A stretch of 64,000 nucleotides of DNA from Henriciella mobilis (lineage in GTDB: Bacteria; Pseudomonadota; Alphaproteobacteria; Caulobacterales; Hyphomonadaceae). The notes beneath the pieces were generated by a model. That model did no database searches. It was not told the DNA's origin and saw nothing but the letters and a program-made list of their open reading frames with translations. Both the position numbers and the translations under genes were made by a program. Within the stretch, counting starts at the first letter, position 1, and every line of letters starts with the position of its first letter. Shown here piece after piece: positions 35,579 through 45,458 of the stretch. Location: assembly GCF_003576315.1 (NCBI RefSeq), contig NZ_QWFZ01000003.1, positions 496,001 through 560,000 on the forward strand, written 5' to 3'.

Positions 35579-36103
35579 ATGCGCCTGAAAGTCCTCGCCC
35601 TCTCCAGCTTTGCCGGCCTTGCAACCGCCTGTGGCGGTGGAGGCGAAACCGAAACTTCCGTCTGCCAGCGTACCGAACAGGAACCGCGATCAACGCTTCA
35701 GGAAGTGGAGATTTCGCAGTCCTGTGCCACAACGCCCAGTGACGGCCTGACGATCAGGTTTGCCGCTCTTCCAGGCGACGACAGCGCGCGCTGCACTGTC
35801 GCAGCGGTATTCGTCGCACCCCTTGGCTTCGAGAGGCCGCGCATAACCTTTGGCGCCGTGACGGATGAAGGCCGTCTTGTCAGTTCCAGCGTGTCTGTCC
35901 GGGATTTCCTGTTCGTCGACCGCCTGACCAATGCCACAGAGCTTCGCCTCTCTCCGGATACCAATTGCGCGGAAGTTTCACTGCGCGTTCAGGACCTGCG
36001 CTGCCAGGCTTCGGCCGAGACCGGTGCGGAGGACCAGGATTGCGGCAGTGTCGCCTTCGAAGGTACTGGCCTGTTTGCCAGTTTCGAGCCGCTTGCCAAC
36101 TGA
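35579..36103 (+). CDS. Hypothetical lipoprotein
   Basis: A 174-residue protein. The N-terminus MRLKVLALSSFAGLATAC followed by glycines is a lipoprotein signal with cysteine 18 as the lipidation site. The mature domain has several cysteines (CQRTEQ, QSCATT, ARCTV, DTNCAEV, RCQ, QDCGSV), probably in disulfide bonds, and a beta-strand-like pattern. I do not recognise the family. It has a good AGGAAGG ribosome site and stands between the mutase gene and the aldolase gene. Confidence 0.72.
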   Translation: MRLKVLALSSFAGLATACGGGGETETSVCQRTEQEPRSTLQEVEISQSCATTPSDGLTIRFAALPGDDSARCTVAAVFVAPLGFERPRITFGAVTDEGRLVSSSVSVRDFLFVDRLTNATELRLSPDTNCAEVSLRVQDLRCQASAETGAEDQDCGSVAFEGTGLFASFEPLAN

Positions 36104-36179
36104 GCAGGAAACCGCTCCGGCCTAGCGGCGGCGCCGGCATCTTGATATGACCCGCCACTGAAATTTCGAGGAGCCTGAC

Positions 36180-36830
36180 ATGAAATTCTTCGTCGACACC
36201 GCCGACACCAGTGAAATCAAGGAGCTGGCTGAAGCCGGTTTGATCGATGGTGTGACCACAAACCCGTCACTGGTGGCTAAGTCGGGCCGCAAATTTTCCG
36301 ACGTCATTGCCGAAATCTGTGAGCTGACACCCGGGCATGTCAGCGCCGAAGTTGTTGCGACAGAGTATGACGCCATGGTGAGCGAAGGCAGGACGCTGCA
36401 GAAGATCGCGCCCAATGTCGCGGTCAAGTTGCCCCTCACCATGGATGGGCTGAAAGCCTGCCGGACGCTGACGAATGAAGGCACTGCCGTGAATGTCACC
36501 TTGTGCTTTTCAGCCAACCAGGCGCTGCTCGCTGCCAAGGCCGGCGCTACCTACATCTCGCCGTTCATTGGCCGGCTCGACGATCTCAACATCGATGGCA
36601 TGGAGCTGATAGAGGATATTCGAACCATCTACGATAATTACATGTTCGAGACACAGATCCTCGCCGCCTCGATCCGCAATGCCAATCACGTGAAAGACTC
36701 CGCGCTGGCGGGCGCAGACGTCGCAACCGTGCCGCCTAGCGTACTGCGCGGGCTGATCAACCACCCGCTGACGGACAAGGGGCTTGCCGCCTTCCTGGCC
36801 GACGCGGAAAAGGCCGGCATTTCGGTCTAG
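36180..36830 (+). CDS. fsa: Transaldolase/fructose-6-phosphate aldolase (TalC type)
   Basis: A 216-residue short transaldolase. It opens with [20 protein letters not shown] and [13 protein letters not shown], has the Schiff-base lysine in NVAVKLPLT near residue 83, and continues [29 protein letters not shown]. Enzymes of this class cleave fructose-6-phosphate or exchange dihydroxyacetone units in the pentose phosphate pathway; which activity applies here is not clear. It converges with the ATP-grasp gene, the two stop codons overlapping by four bases. Confidence 0.9.
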   Translation: MKFFVDTADTSEIKELAEAGLIDGVTTNPSLVAKSGRKFSDVIAEICELTPGHVSAEVVATEYDAMVSEGRTLQKIAPNVAVKLPLTMDGLKACRTLTNEGTAVNVTLCFSANQALLAAKAGATYISPFIGRLDDLNIDGMELIEDIRTIYDNYMFETQILAASIRNANHVKDSALAGADVATVPPSVLRGLINHPLTDKGLAAFLADAEKAGISV

Positions 36831-37693
36831 AGCCGCTTCATCAGGGCGTCGGCCATCATTCGCCCGACGCCCGGGCCCTCCTGCGGATAGAGATAAGGCT
36901 CGATGAGTTCGAGTTCCATCAGCAGGAGTTTCCCGTCATTGCCGCGGAGCATGTCGACCCGTGCGTAAAGCGGCAACTGATCCAGGGTTTCGAGTATTCC
37001 TCGGGCTGCGTTCACATCGGCATTGTTGGCTTCGATCGCCGTCTCCGTGCCGCCATAGAGCGACTGGATTCGATAATCGCCCGGTGCAGCCCGCTTGAGA
37101 AGCGCATGGGAGAGCTGCCCATCTATGAAAATGAAGCTGAGCTCGCCCTCGCGTTCAATGGTCTGCAGATAGGGCTGGACCATCATGGGTTGGGTCATTT
37201 GGGGAAGCGCCTCGCCGCGCCTCAGCCTGAATTGGCCATGTGCACCGCCTCCGGTCTGCCGCTTGAAAACCAGCCTGTCGGTGTCGAGCGCATCAAACAG
37301 TCCTGCCGCATCAACGCCGGACGGGTCGTCCAGCCAAACCGTCGGTATCAGATCCGCCCCGCGTTCTTCCAGTGTCCTCAGATAAGTCTTTCGGCAGTTC
37401 CAGCGAATAATTTCAGCTGAATTGAAAAGCGGGATTGCTGCCCCGATCCAGTCGAGCGCGTTGAGAAACTCGTTGACCCGGTCCCAGTAATCCCAGGCCG
37501 TCCCGACAAGCGCGGCATCGTAAGCCTTCCATTGGGAAATCGGCCCATCCCAAGCAACCGCTGTGATCTCAGCACCATGGCCGCCAAACCCCTCCCTCAT
37601 TCGCGCCACGATCAGGTCATGCTCGAACGCATCAGCCCGCCGGTCGGGAGAGCCGGGTAAAGTGTCCTGGGAGCAAAGATAGGCGATCTTCAT
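36827..37693 (-). CDS. ATP-grasp domain protein (glutathione synthetase-like)
   Basis: A 288-residue protein with an ATP-grasp fold: N-terminal [30 protein letters not shown], then [28 protein letters not shown] (nucleotide lysine and glycine loop), and [17 protein letters not shown] with magnesium-binding glutamates. The family joins a carboxylate to an amine. The closest recognised relatives are RimK/glutathione synthetase-like enzymes of unknown specificity. It is a single gene, convergent with fsa. Confidence 0.78.
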   Translation of the reverse strand: MKIAYLCSQDTLPGSPDRRADAFEHDLIVARMREGFGGHGAEITAVAWDGPISQWKAYDAALVGTAWDYWDRVNEFLNALDWIGAAIPLFNSAEIIRWNCRKTYLRTLEERGADLIPTVWLDDPSGVDAAGLFDALDTDRLVFKRQTGGGAHGQFRLRRGEALPQMTQPMMVQPYLQTIEREGELSFIFIDGQLSHALLKRAAPGDYRIQSLYGGTETAIEANNADVNAARGILETLDQLPLYARVDMLRGNDGKLLLMELELIEPYLYPQEGPGVGRMMADALMKRL

Positions 37694-37783
37694 CGCGAAG
37701 GGCGATATATGACGACTTGGCTTGCGTCCATGGTCTATGTTTGCGAAGCCAGCGAGGGTTTAAAGTAGCGAAGCGAGGCATGT

Positions 37784-38782
37784 GTGTCTGATACCGAGTT
37801 CGACGTCGTTGGTCTGGGAAATGCGATCGTTGATGTCATCGCCCCCGTGGAAGAGACATTCCTGACGGAGTATGAGATTCGCAAGGAAGGTATGACCCTG
37901 GTCGATGAACCGCGTGCCGACGAGCTGACTCGCGCGGTTTCCAATGCCCATCAAACGTCGGGCGGGTCCGGCGCGAACACGATTGCCGGACTCGCAAGCT
38001 TCGGCGCACGCGCTGGCTATATTGGCAAGGTCGCTGATGACGCCCTTGGACAGGTATTCCGCAAGGACATGAACGATAGCGGCATTCCGTTCACCACGTC
38101 ACCGCTTCTCGACGGTCCAGCCACCGCTCGGTCGATCATCTTCGTGACGCCTGATGGCGCTCGCAGCATGAACACTTTTCTCGGAGCGTCAGTCATGTTC
38201 TCGCCTGAAGACGTTCAGGAAGACATGGTCCGCAAGGCGTCGATCCTTTACCTGGAAGGCTACCTTTTCGATCAGGAGCCGGCCAAGGCGGCCTTTGTCC
38301 ACGCCTCGGAGATCTCGAAGGCTGCGGGGAGGCGTGTTGCGCTGACCCTGTCAGACAGTTTCTGCGTTGAACGTCACCGCGACAGCTTTCTCCACCTCAT
38401 CCGCAATCACGTGGATATCCTGTTCGCCAACGAAGACGAGCTCCTCTTCCTGTACGAGACAGAAGACTTTGACGACGCGGTGTCCCGGCTTCGCGGCGAT
38501 ATCGCGCTCGCGGCGGTGACCCGGTCCGAGAAAGGATCTGTGGTGATTGGCGACGGCGATCCAGTATCCGTCGCCGCCGAGCCCGTCGACAAAGTCGTCG
38601 ATACGACGGGTGCTGGTGACCAGTACGCGGCTGGCTTCCTGTTCGGACTGTCAAAGGGCCTTCCGCTGACCATGTGCGCAAAGCTGGGTCACATCGCCGC
38701 CGCCGAGGTTATCTCCCACTACGGACCAAGACCTGAAACGCCATATGCTGAGCTTGCCCGGAAAGCGGCGATTTCGGTTTGA
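37784..38782 (+). CDS. PfkB family carbohydrate or adenosine kinase
   Basis: A 332-residue sugar/nucleoside kinase. It has VVGLGNAIVDVIA at the N-terminus, SGGSGANTIAGLASFGARAGYIGKVADD in the substrate-binding lid, and the catalytic signature DTTGAGDQYAAGFLFGL near the C-terminus. The N-terminus and the YIGKV region resemble adenosine kinase-like members of Alphaproteobacteria. It starts with GTG at 37784. The true substrate may be adenosine, ribose or a nucleoside analogue. Confidence 0.85.
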   Translation: MSDTEFDVVGLGNAIVDVIAPVEETFLTEYEIRKEGMTLVDEPRADELTRAVSNAHQTSGGSGANTIAGLASFGARAGYIGKVADDALGQVFRKDMNDSGIPFTTSPLLDGPATARSIIFVTPDGARSMNTFLGASVMFSPEDVQEDMVRKASILYLEGYLFDQEPAKAAFVHASEISKAAGRRVALTLSDSFCVERHRDSFLHLIRNHVDILFANEDELLFLYETEDFDDAVSRLRGDIALAAVTRSEKGSVVIGDGDPVSVAAEPVDKVVDTTGAGDQYAAGFLFGLSKGLPLTMCAKLGHIAAAEVISHYGPRPETPYAELARKAAISV

Positions 38783-38940
38783 GCCCGTGCCTGGCCCGAT
38801 AGGCTGCGGCGGCAGATGATTTCGCGGTCCAACTGCAATTTCATGACCGCACACTGCGTGCAAAACGCAGACTTTGCTGGCGACTGAGCCTATATCTTTT
38901 CCGGTCCCTCGCCTCCGGCAAAGTAGACAAGAGAAGTGTT

Positions 38941-39678
38941 GTGAAACACGCAGACTACATCGATTCAGAGCTTCCCGGTCTGCGGCGCTACGCCAGGGCC
39001 GCCACGGGGTGCCAGGAAACCGGCGATGCAATCGTCAAGGAAGCACTGAAACCGTTCGAAGCCGACAATGCCCCATCTTCTCTTGAACGACTCGATCTGT
39101 TTCGATCCATCGAGCAGGTGCTGGCTCGTTCGGGAAACAGCGGACCGTTCGAAGGGGTGGCGCCGCTTCCCAGCCGCGCGCAACTCCTGACGAGTATTGC
39201 AGGGCTTTCAGCCTCGGACGCCGCCAGCCTTTCCGGTATGACAGAAAGCGAAATCCGGAATTTGCTGGAAACCTCTCGCTCTGGCGATGCAAGCTCCGAT
39301 CCCGCGGACATTTTCATTATTGAGGACGAACCGATGATCGCTGCTCATTTAGCGGAAATTGCGCGGGAGATGGGCCACAATGTGATAGGGACGACAGGTA
39401 TTGCCAGCGACGCGATACGTGCATGCCGGGAGCGCCGGCCAGACCTGCTTCTGTCGGATGTTATGCTCGGCGACGAAAGGCGGGGCGCTGACGCTGCCCA
39501 TGACATTGCCAGCATGTACGGTATTCCTGTGATTTTCATCACGGCCTTTCCCCAGTCACTGCTTCGGGGCGAGAAGGGTGAGCCGGCTTACCTTATTGAA
39601 AAGCCGTTCCGGGCAGATTCGGTGCGCGTCATGATCTCCAGGGCGCTGGGCAAAAGCCGAAGCCGGCCCGGGGCCTAG
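38941..39678 (+). CDS. PhyR-like general stress response regulator
   Basis: A 245-residue protein with an N-terminal sigma-factor-like domain (about 1-120: region-2-like YIDSELPGLRRYARAATG and region-4-like PSRAQLLTSIAGLSASDAASLSGMTESE) and a C-terminal receiver (about 122-240). The receiver has DEP acid residues, phosphorylation site Asp173 and Lys221 in EKPF, and the FITAFP motif of the FATGUY class. PhyR works by binding the anti-sigma factor NepR when phosphorylated, freeing the sigma factor EcfG. Here nepR, ecfG and a histidine kinase are not adjacent, unlike in most relatives. It begins with GTG at 38941 and overlaps the next gene's end. Confidence 0.8.
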   Translation: MKHADYIDSELPGLRRYARAATGCQETGDAIVKEALKPFEADNAPSSLERLDLFRSIEQVLARSGNSGPFEGVAPLPSRAQLLTSIAGLSASDAASLSGMTESEIRNLLETSRSGDASSDPADIFIIEDEPMIAAHLAEIAREMGHNVIGTTGIASDAIRACRERRPDLLLSDVMLGDERRGADAAHDIASMYGIPVIFITAFPQSLLRGEKGEPAYLIEKPFRADSVRVMISRALGKSRSRPGA

Positions 39679-40277
39679 GCGGAAACCGCAGCCTCGACCG
39701 CATAGTCCAGCCGGTCGTGACCAAAGAACAGCTCGTCACCAACGAACATGCTCGGCGCCCCGAAAGCGCCGCGCGCGATCGCTTGATCGGTATTTTGTAC
39801 CAGTAGCGCCTTCGCCTCAGCGCCATCAGCAAGCGAAACCAATCTCTCAGCATCCAGTCCGGCCGCGCGGCAGGCAGCACCAATCTGCTCGAGATCGTCG
39901 GTTTCGAGCGGTTCGGGCGCCGCCCACACACCGTGGAACACAGCCCGGATGAAGTCTGACTGATCCGACGGAGAGCCGGCCAGAGCGCAGGCTATGCGTA
40001 ACGCCGGTCGGGTATTCATCATGGGAAAGCTGGGATGCATACGAAATCCAATTCCATAGCGCCGGCAGCTCCGCTGAATATCTGTCTGCATGTACGCATT
40101 CTTCGCTGGCACGAAACCGGGAGGACGGTTGTCTGTGCCCCTCATGATCGCGCCTAGAAAGACGGGTTTGTATACCACGTCGATGTCTTTTCCTTCGACA
40201 AAGCGCGGAAGTGCATGCAACGCGATGTAGGAGTATGGGCTTATGAAGTCGAAGCAGAATTCGAGCGGTCGTGACAT
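39675..40277 (-). CDS. DsbA-like 2-hydroxychromene-2-carboxylate isomerase family protein
   Basis: A 200-residue member of the HCCA isomerase/kappa GST group: FCFDFISPYSYIALHAL with the active-site SPYS motif, and GAFGAPSMFVGDELFFGHDRLDY near the C-terminus. It probably isomerises or conjugates an aromatic or glutathione substrate. It is 24 bases downstream of the SDR gene and likely cotranscribed with it; the divergent HxlR regulator at 41079 probably controls both. It converges with the PhyR-like gene, with a four-base overlap of the stops. Confidence 0.85.
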   Translation of the reverse strand: MSRPLEFCFDFISPYSYIALHALPRFVEGKDIDVVYKPVFLGAIMRGTDNRPPGFVPAKNAYMQTDIQRSCRRYGIGFRMHPSFPMMNTRPALRIACALAGSPSDQSDFIRAVFHGVWAAPEPLETDDLEQIGAACRAAGLDAERLVSLADGAEAKALLVQNTDQAIARGAFGAPSMFVGDELFFGHDRLDYAVEAAVSA

Positions 40278-40301
40278 GATGCAGACCCTTTCAGTTTCGT
40301 T

Positions 40302-41024
40302 TTAGAACTTTTCTATCCACGGGCGCAGGTCAAGCTCATGGGTCCAGGCGGACCGGGGTTGATTGTGTAGAACCCAGTAATTCTCGGCGATGGCTTCGGG
40401 ATCAAGAATGCCGTCTTTTTCCTTGAGGGCATAGCGGTCAGGAAAATTGTCCCTGATGAAGGCTGTATCAATCGCGCCATCAATGACGGTATGCGCCACA
40501 TGGATGCCCTGAGGCCCAAGCTCCCGGGCCATGGACTGGGCAAGCGCACGCAGGGCAAACTTAGCGCCAGCAAACGCCGAGAAGCCCGCCCCGCCGCGCA
40601 GCGACGCCGTCGCACCGGTAAAAATTATCGTTCCCGCCTGGCGTGGTAGCATCACTCGTGCAGCTTCCCGACCCGTCAGAAAGCCCGCAAACGCCGCCAT
40701 CTCCCAGACCTTCCGATAAGTCCTGCTTGTCATTTCAGAGATCGGGTAGTTCACATTGGCGCCAATATTGAAGACAACCGCCTGAACCGCTCCGATGTCA
40801 GCCTCTACCTTGTCGAACAGGGCGATCACCTCTTCTTCGGAGCGGGCATCGCACCCAAATCCTTCGGCCTCACGGCCTGCGTTTCGGATCTCTTCGACCA
40901 GAGGCTGGACCATCTCTTTGGTCCGGCGAACGCAAACTGCGGTCAATCCGCCGCGCGCAAACCGCCTTGCAATTGCCCCGCCTGTCGCGTCTCCTGCGCC
41001 AATGATAACTGCTGCCTGCTTCAT
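40302..41024 (-). CDS. Short-chain dehydrogenase/reductase
   Basis: A 240-residue NAD(P)-dependent SDR with nucleotide motif IIGAGDATGGAIARRFA, VVFNIGANVNYP, a serine-containing segment, and the final TVIDGAIDTAF region. The usual YxxxK catalytic pair is not obvious: the segment FSAFAGAKFALRALAQSMA has F where the tyrosine is expected. That suggests altered or lost activity. The start at 41024 (MKQAAVII) has GGAA upstream; 41036 is possible. The operon includes the isomerase gene downstream. Confidence 0.82.
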   Translation of the reverse strand: MKQAAVIIGAGDATGGAIARRFARGGLTAVCVRRTKEMVQPLVEEIRNAGREAEGFGCDARSEEEVIALFDKVEADIGAVQAVVFNIGANVNYPISEMTSRTYRKVWEMAAFAGFLTGREAARVMLPRQAGTIIFTGATASLRGGAGFSAFAGAKFALRALAQSMARELGPQGIHVAHTVIDGAIDTAFIRDNFPDRYALKEKDGILDPEAIAENYWVLHNQPRSAWTHELDLRPWIEKF

Positions 41025-41052
41025 GCCAATTTCCATTCCATTTTGGAACTTT

Positions 41053-41070
41053 ACCAAATCAGTATATGGT
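41053..41070. promoter_or_regulatory. Candidate HxlR operator
   Basis: An 18-base imperfect dyad, ACCA-n-AT, four bases, AT-n-TGGT, in the 54-base gap between the divergent SDR and HxlR genes. Its position, nine bases before the HxlR start, suits self-repression and control of the divergent operon. Only pattern and position support it. Confidence 0.45.
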
Positions 41071-41078
41071 TTGTCATC

Positions 41079-41426
41079 ATGAAATGGTCCGAGCTTGACG
41101 AAAACTGGTGCCCTGTCGCCCGCACGCTGACCCTGGTCGGCGATCGGTGGACACTGCTTATCCTGAGGGACTGCTTCCTTGGCAGTTCCAAGTTTGAAGA
41201 GTTTGCCGCCAGCACCGGTGCAACCCGGCACATCATCTCAAGCCGGCTCAAGCGGCTGGTGGACGCCGGAATCCTCGAGCGCAAGCTCTATGTCGAACGC
41301 CCCAAGCGCTATGAGTATCTTCTGACCGAGAAGGGCAGAGAGTTTGCGCCGGCCCTGGTCACCTTCCGGGACTGGGGAAAGAAGCACCTGCCGGTTCGCC
41401 GTTCTGTCATCGCCGCTAAAGGATGA
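41079..41426 (+). CDS. HxlR family transcription regulator
   Basis: A 115-residue winged-helix regulator. It shows [21 protein letters not shown], an N-terminal cysteine typical of redox or electrophile sensing in this family, [22 protein letters not shown] as recognition helix, and [15 protein letters not shown] wing. It is divergent from the SDR-isomerase pair and likely their regulator. Its stop lies 11 bases inside the 3' end of the convergent hslU gene. The Cys near residue 9 (ENWCPV) is the usual sensor position. Confidence 0.88.
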   Translation: MKWSELDENWCPVARTLTLVGDRWTLLILRDCFLGSSKFEEFAASTGATRHIISSRLKRLVDAGILERKLYVERPKRYEYLLTEKGREFAPALVTFRDWGKKHLPVRRSVIAAKG

Positions 41427-42720
41427 ATTTCGAGAGATCCGTATTGCCGGCAAGATCGGAAAGCTGGGCTTCGACATAATCCTGTGTGATCGTCACCGTC
41501 TCGCCTGAACGATCGGGCGCGGTGAAACTGATCTCGTCAAGCAACCGCTCAAGGACGGTCTGCAGACGCCGCGCGCCGATATTCTCAACCGTATCATTCA
41601 CGCGCACGGCAATATCGGCCAGCGCATCGATCGCAGCATCCTCGAATTTCAGTTCGATGCCCTCGGAACTCATCAACGCCTCATGCTGGCGAATGAGCGA
41701 GGCCTCGGGTTCGACCAGGATCCGCCGCATGTCGTCGCGCGTCAGGGCCTTCAGTTCGACACGAATTGGCAAGCGACCCTGCAACTCCGGCAGCAGGTCC
41801 GATGGCTTGGCAACATGGAAGGCCCCGGACGCGATAAACAGGATGTGGTCGGTCCGGACCGGTCCGCGCCGTGTCGACACGGTCGTTCCTTCGATCAGGG
41901 GCAACAGGTCGCGCTGGACACCCTCGCGGCTAACATCTGCGCCACTTCTCTGGTTCGCGCCGGCGACCTTGTCGATCTCATCAAGGAAAACAATGCCATC
42001 GGATTCGACAAGCCGTATCGCCTCACGCGTGACACTCTCCTCATCGATCAGCTTGTCAGCCTCCTCGCCGATAAGTGGCTTGTAGGCGTCGCGGACAGTT
42101 GTCCGTACCCTTTTGGTACGTCCGCCCATGGCCTTTCCAAGGAGGTCGCCGAGATTGACCATGCCCATCGAACCGTTGCCGCCAGGAAGGTCCATCATCG
42201 GCATCGACCCGCCTGTATCAGCGAGTTCGATGTCAATATCCTTGTCGTCCAGCTCCCCGTCGCGGAGTTTGCGTCGGAAAACTTCACGGGTGGAGCTCTG
42301 GGCCGTTTCCCCAACGAGAGAGTCCAGTAGCCGGTCCTCGGCTGCTTCGCGGGCCTGGTCTTCAACCGCCTTTCGGCGCTGCGACTTGACCATGCTCACA
42401 GCTGACTCAACGAGGTCACGAACGATTTGCTCGACATCGCGCCCAACATAACCAACCTCAGTGAACTTCGTCGCTTCAACTTTCAGGAAAGGTGCGTTGG
42501 CAAGTTTTGCCAGACGGCGCGAGACCTCCGTCTTCCCGACGCCCGTAGGGCCGATCATCAAGATGTTCTTCGGCGTTATCTCATCGCGCAGCTCTTCCGG
42601 CGCCTGCTTGCGCCGCCAGCGATTGCGCAGCGCCAGAGCCACGGCCCGTTTGGCATCGGCCTGACCGACAATGTGGCGATCCAGCTCGGCAACGATTTCC
42701 TTTGGGGTCAGCATGTCCAT
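41416..42720 (-). CDS. hslU: ATP-dependent protease ATPase subunit HslU
   Basis: The AAA+ unfoldase of the HslUV protease, 434 residues. It shows [22 protein letters not shown], Walker [18 protein letters not shown], Walker [11 protein letters not shown], and the C-terminal tail ending LSKFIL that inserts into HslV. It follows hslV with a one-base overlap (TGATG). In the cytosol it unfolds damaged and regulatory proteins. Confidence 0.97.
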   Translation of the reverse strand: MDMLTPKEIVAELDRHIVGQADAKRAVALALRNRWRRKQAPEELRDEITPKNILMIGPTGVGKTEVSRRLAKLANAPFLKVEATKFTEVGYVGRDVEQIVRDLVESAVSMVKSQRRKAVEDQAREAAEDRLLDSLVGETAQSSTREVFRRKLRDGELDDKDIDIELADTGGSMPMMDLPGGNGSMGMVNLGDLLGKAMGGRTKRVRTTVRDAYKPLIGEEADKLIDEESVTREAIRLVESDGIVFLDEIDKVAGANQRSGADVSREGVQRDLLPLIEGTTVSTRRGPVRTDHILFIASGAFHVAKPSDLLPELQGRLPIRVELKALTRDDMRRILVEPEASLIRQHEALMSSEGIELKFEDAAIDALADIAVRVNDTVENIGARRLQTVLERLLDEISFTAPDRSGETVTITQDYVEAQLSDLAGNTDLSKFIL

Positions 42721-43289
42721 CAGGCTTTCAGGTCCAATGTCTCAATCGTGAAATTCGAGTTTGTGTAGACGCAGATGTCGGCAGCTATTTCCATTGCCTG
42801 CCGACCAAGCGTCTCAGCATCCTTTTCATAAGGATAAAGGGCTCGCGCTGCCGCCAAGGCATAATTTCCGCCCGATCCGACCGCGACGACATTATGCTCC
42901 GGTTCTAGCACATCGCCTGCGCCTGTAATGACGAGTGTCACGTCCTTGTCGGCAACAATCAGAAGCGCCTCTAGCTTTTGCAGGTACTTCTCGGTGCGCC
43001 AGTCCTTGGCCAGCTCAACGGCGGCACGCTGGAGTTGGCCAGGGTGACGCTCGAGCTTCTGTTCGAGGCGTTCGAACAAGGTGAAAGCATCGGCGGTTGC
43101 ACCTGCAAAGCCGGCCAGGATTGCGTTGTCGCTGCCAAGGCGGCGCACCTTGCGGGCATTTCCTTTCATGACGGTCTGGCCCATGGAGACCTGACCATCA
43201 CTCAGGATGACAACTTTATCTTCGGTGCGCACGGCGAGAATTGTCGTGCCATGCCAAAGCGGGGAGCGGGAAGTTTCGTTATCTGTCAC
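42720..43289 (-). CDS. hslV: ATP-dependent protease peptidase subunit HslV
   Basis: The proteolytic subunit of HslUV. The nucleophile threonine opens the conserved [20 protein letters not shown] segment (residues 13-32 here), with [16 protein letters not shown] and [15 protein letters not shown] following. The mature protein begins at that threonine after removal of the propeptide. The start is uncertain: GTG at 43289 gives 189 residues, closest to family length, while TTG at 43325 would add twelve. Neither has a strong ribosome site. Confidence 0.93.
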   Translation of the reverse strand: MTDNETSRSPLWHGTTILAVRTEDKVVILSDGQVSMGQTVMKGNARKVRRLGSDNAILAGFAGATADAFTLFERLEQKLERHPGQLQRAAVELAKDWRTEKYLQKLEALLIVADKDVTLVITGAGDVLEPEHNVVAVGSGGNYALAAARALYPYEKDAETLGRQAMEIAADICVYTNSNFTIETLDLKA

Positions 43290-43339
43290 GGCAGGTGATG
43301 TGGCGCACGCGGCGCCAAATCGCAAGGGCCGTGCGGCCT

Positions 43340-45343
43340 TTAGCCAGCCTGGCTTGCAGCACCGGCCCGGTCTGCCGCCAGCATCTGGATGAATTTTTCA
43401 AGGGAGACCGGAGGACTGTAATAAAAGCCCTGATACTGGTCGCAGCCCCTCTGGCGCAGGAAGGATTCCTGCGCTTCGGTCTCAACGCCTTCGGCAACCG
43501 TCTCCATGCCCAGGGTTTCAGCCATGCCGAGAATCATTTCGACAATGGCGGGTGCCTGCTTGTCTGTGTACAGACTGGAAATGAAGGCGCGGTCGATCTT
43601 GAAGACGTCGAATGGCAAACGGCCCAGCATGGACAGGTTGGAATGACCCGTGCCGAAATCGTCGATGGCCAGTCGAACACCCATCGTCTTTAGAGGTCCG
43701 ATGACGTCCTTGAGACGTTCCGGGTCGGACACTGCAACGCTTTCCGTGATCTCGAGCTGCAGCAGACGAGGCGGAAGGCCCGCTTCGCTCATCGCACGAA
43801 TGAGCATTGCACCGAGATCATCATCCTCGAACTGCAGGGGCGAGACGTTCACCGCAACCGATACGTCGCGAAAACCGCGGCTGTGCCACATGGCGGCCGC
43901 TCGACAAGCTTGTTCGGTAATCTGCATACCGATTTCACCGATCAGACCCGTTGACTCGGCGACCGGGATGAACACGCCCGGAGAGACAATGCGGCCGCTT
44001 TCGAGTTTCCAGCGCGCCAGGGCTTCAGCGCCAGCAATGCGACCTGTTCGCAGATCGATCTTGGGCTGGAAGACGGGGATGAACCGGCGCTGCTCAACGG
44101 CGGCGCGCACTTCAGACTCGAGGCGCTTTCGCGCAGCCGTCTGGCGATCAAGCTTGGGAGAGTAGAACTGAATATCGAGGTCATCCGCGCGCCTTGACTG
44201 GTAAAGCGCCGACTCGGCCCGCTTCCTGATCTCTTGCGGCGCCTGACCATCCTCGGGGATGATCACGATCCCGGCGCGCGCCGGGAGCCGGATGCTCTGA
44301 CCTGCGATCTCGTATGGCTGACGGAGCGCATCGAGAACGGCGCGCACAAAACGCATGACTTCGGCACGCCCACCGATACGATCAACCAGAATTGCGAATT
44401 CATCAGACTGGAGCGAAAACACCGGCCAGCTGCCGAGCGGCATGGAGTAGTCTTTTTCCTGTGCTGACACAAAATGGGTCAGCCGCTTGGCGATGGCGGT
44501 ATGGACCTCGTTAGGAAGCAGGGTACCATGGCCCTCGGAAAACTGTTGAAGCCCCTCGGCTTCAAGCAAGACATAGGCTGCCGGTTCCTCGAAGGAGCTC
44601 GCGGCGATCGTTTCCGTCAATTCCTGCGTCAGCCTCGCGGAATTGCCGAGCCCGGTGCGCTCATCGGTGAAAGCGGCCTGCAGCAAACGCTCATTGTCTG
44701 CCCGCAGCTTGCGGATGGTTCGGACGATCACGACCTGGAGCCTACGGAACTCCTCGAAAACAATATTCGGGGAACTCGTCCGCGACAGGCGCCCTTCCGC
44801 CGTCTGGCGCAGCGTCTCTGCCAGACCTTCCACTTGCCCACTCGTGGTGCGTGAAAAATAACTGGCCAACCAATAGGCGATTCCCACTACAATCAGTGTT
44901 GTACTGAGCATGATTGGCAGCGGTATGAGCAGACCGCGCGGTACAATGTTGCCCGCATACAAGGTCGCGATGCGCTCACCATTCGGGCCGAGCACAGGAA
45001 ATGCATCTCCGCGCCGGATCAACTTTTCGGGGGCACTTCCCGCAAGAACATTACCGCCAGCATCAGCAACGAGCGCCGCGTCCGGAGCCATTTGCGCCAT
45101 GATCCGGGTCGCTTCTTCCATATCGCCCGTGGCGATTTCCGGCCCTACCAGCTTCGCAAGCCGCTCTGCAACCTGCGCATTCTGTGCATCCATCCGCGAA
45201 CCGGATGCAGACAGATAGGCAAGGTCGAACAGCATCGACAACCCCAAAGCCGCAATGGCGGCGCTGGCGGGCAAAAGGATTGCAAATCGGGCCTTGGAAA
45301 GCAGGCGGGAGAGATTTACGAGTCCTCGCAGGGTCGGCCTCAA
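43340..45343 (-). CDS. GGDEF/EAL protein with degenerate GGDEF domain, probable cyclic-di-GMP phosphodiesterase
   Basis: A 667-residue membrane protein. Two hydrophobic segments (about 20-45 and 142-165) bracket a periplasmic sensor domain of about 100 residues, followed by a HAMP-like linker, a GGDEF-type domain (about 220-400) and an EAL domain (about 405-655). The GGDEF active site is replaced by LQSDEF, so cyclase activity is unlikely. The EAL domain keeps [16 protein letters not shown] and [10 protein letters not shown], so it probably degrades cyclic-di-GMP. It lies near hslVU but on an independent unit; the divergent neighbour is hisB. Confidence 0.9.
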   Translation of the reverse strand: MRPTLRGLVNLSRLLSKARFAILLPASAAIAALGLSMLFDLAYLSASGSRMDAQNAQVAERLAKLVGPEIATGDMEEATRIMAQMAPDAALVADAGGNVLAGSAPEKLIRRGDAFPVLGPNGERIATLYAGNIVPRGLLIPLPIMLSTTLIVVGIAYWLASYFSRTTSGQVEGLAETLRQTAEGRLSRTSSPNIVFEEFRRLQVVIVRTIRKLRADNERLLQAAFTDERTGLGNSARLTQELTETIAASSFEEPAAYVLLEAEGLQQFSEGHGTLLPNEVHTAIAKRLTHFVSAQEKDYSMPLGSWPVFSLQSDEFAILVDRIGGRAEVMRFVRAVLDALRQPYEIAGQSIRLPARAGIVIIPEDGQAPQEIRKRAESALYQSRRADDLDIQFYSPKLDRQTAARKRLESEVRAAVEQRRFIPVFQPKIDLRTGRIAGAEALARWKLESGRIVSPGVFIPVAESTGLIGEIGMQITEQACRAAAMWHSRGFRDVSVAVNVSPLQFEDDDLGAMLIRAMSEAGLPPRLLQLEITESVAVSDPERLKDVIGPLKTMGVRLAIDDFGTGHSNLSMLGRLPFDVFKIDRAFISSLYTDKQAPAIVEMILGMAETLGMETVAEGVETEAQESFLRQRGCDQYQGFYYSPPVSLEKFIQMLAADRAGAASQAG

Positions 45344-45458
45344 TGGTTCTGAAACTAAAACTAAAGTATCTCGACCTCATCCGTCCCACTGAAACTTTAG
45401 AATTCCGTGAATGAATCTGTTGTAGCTGAATACTTCTCGACACCTTATTTGGGACGAC

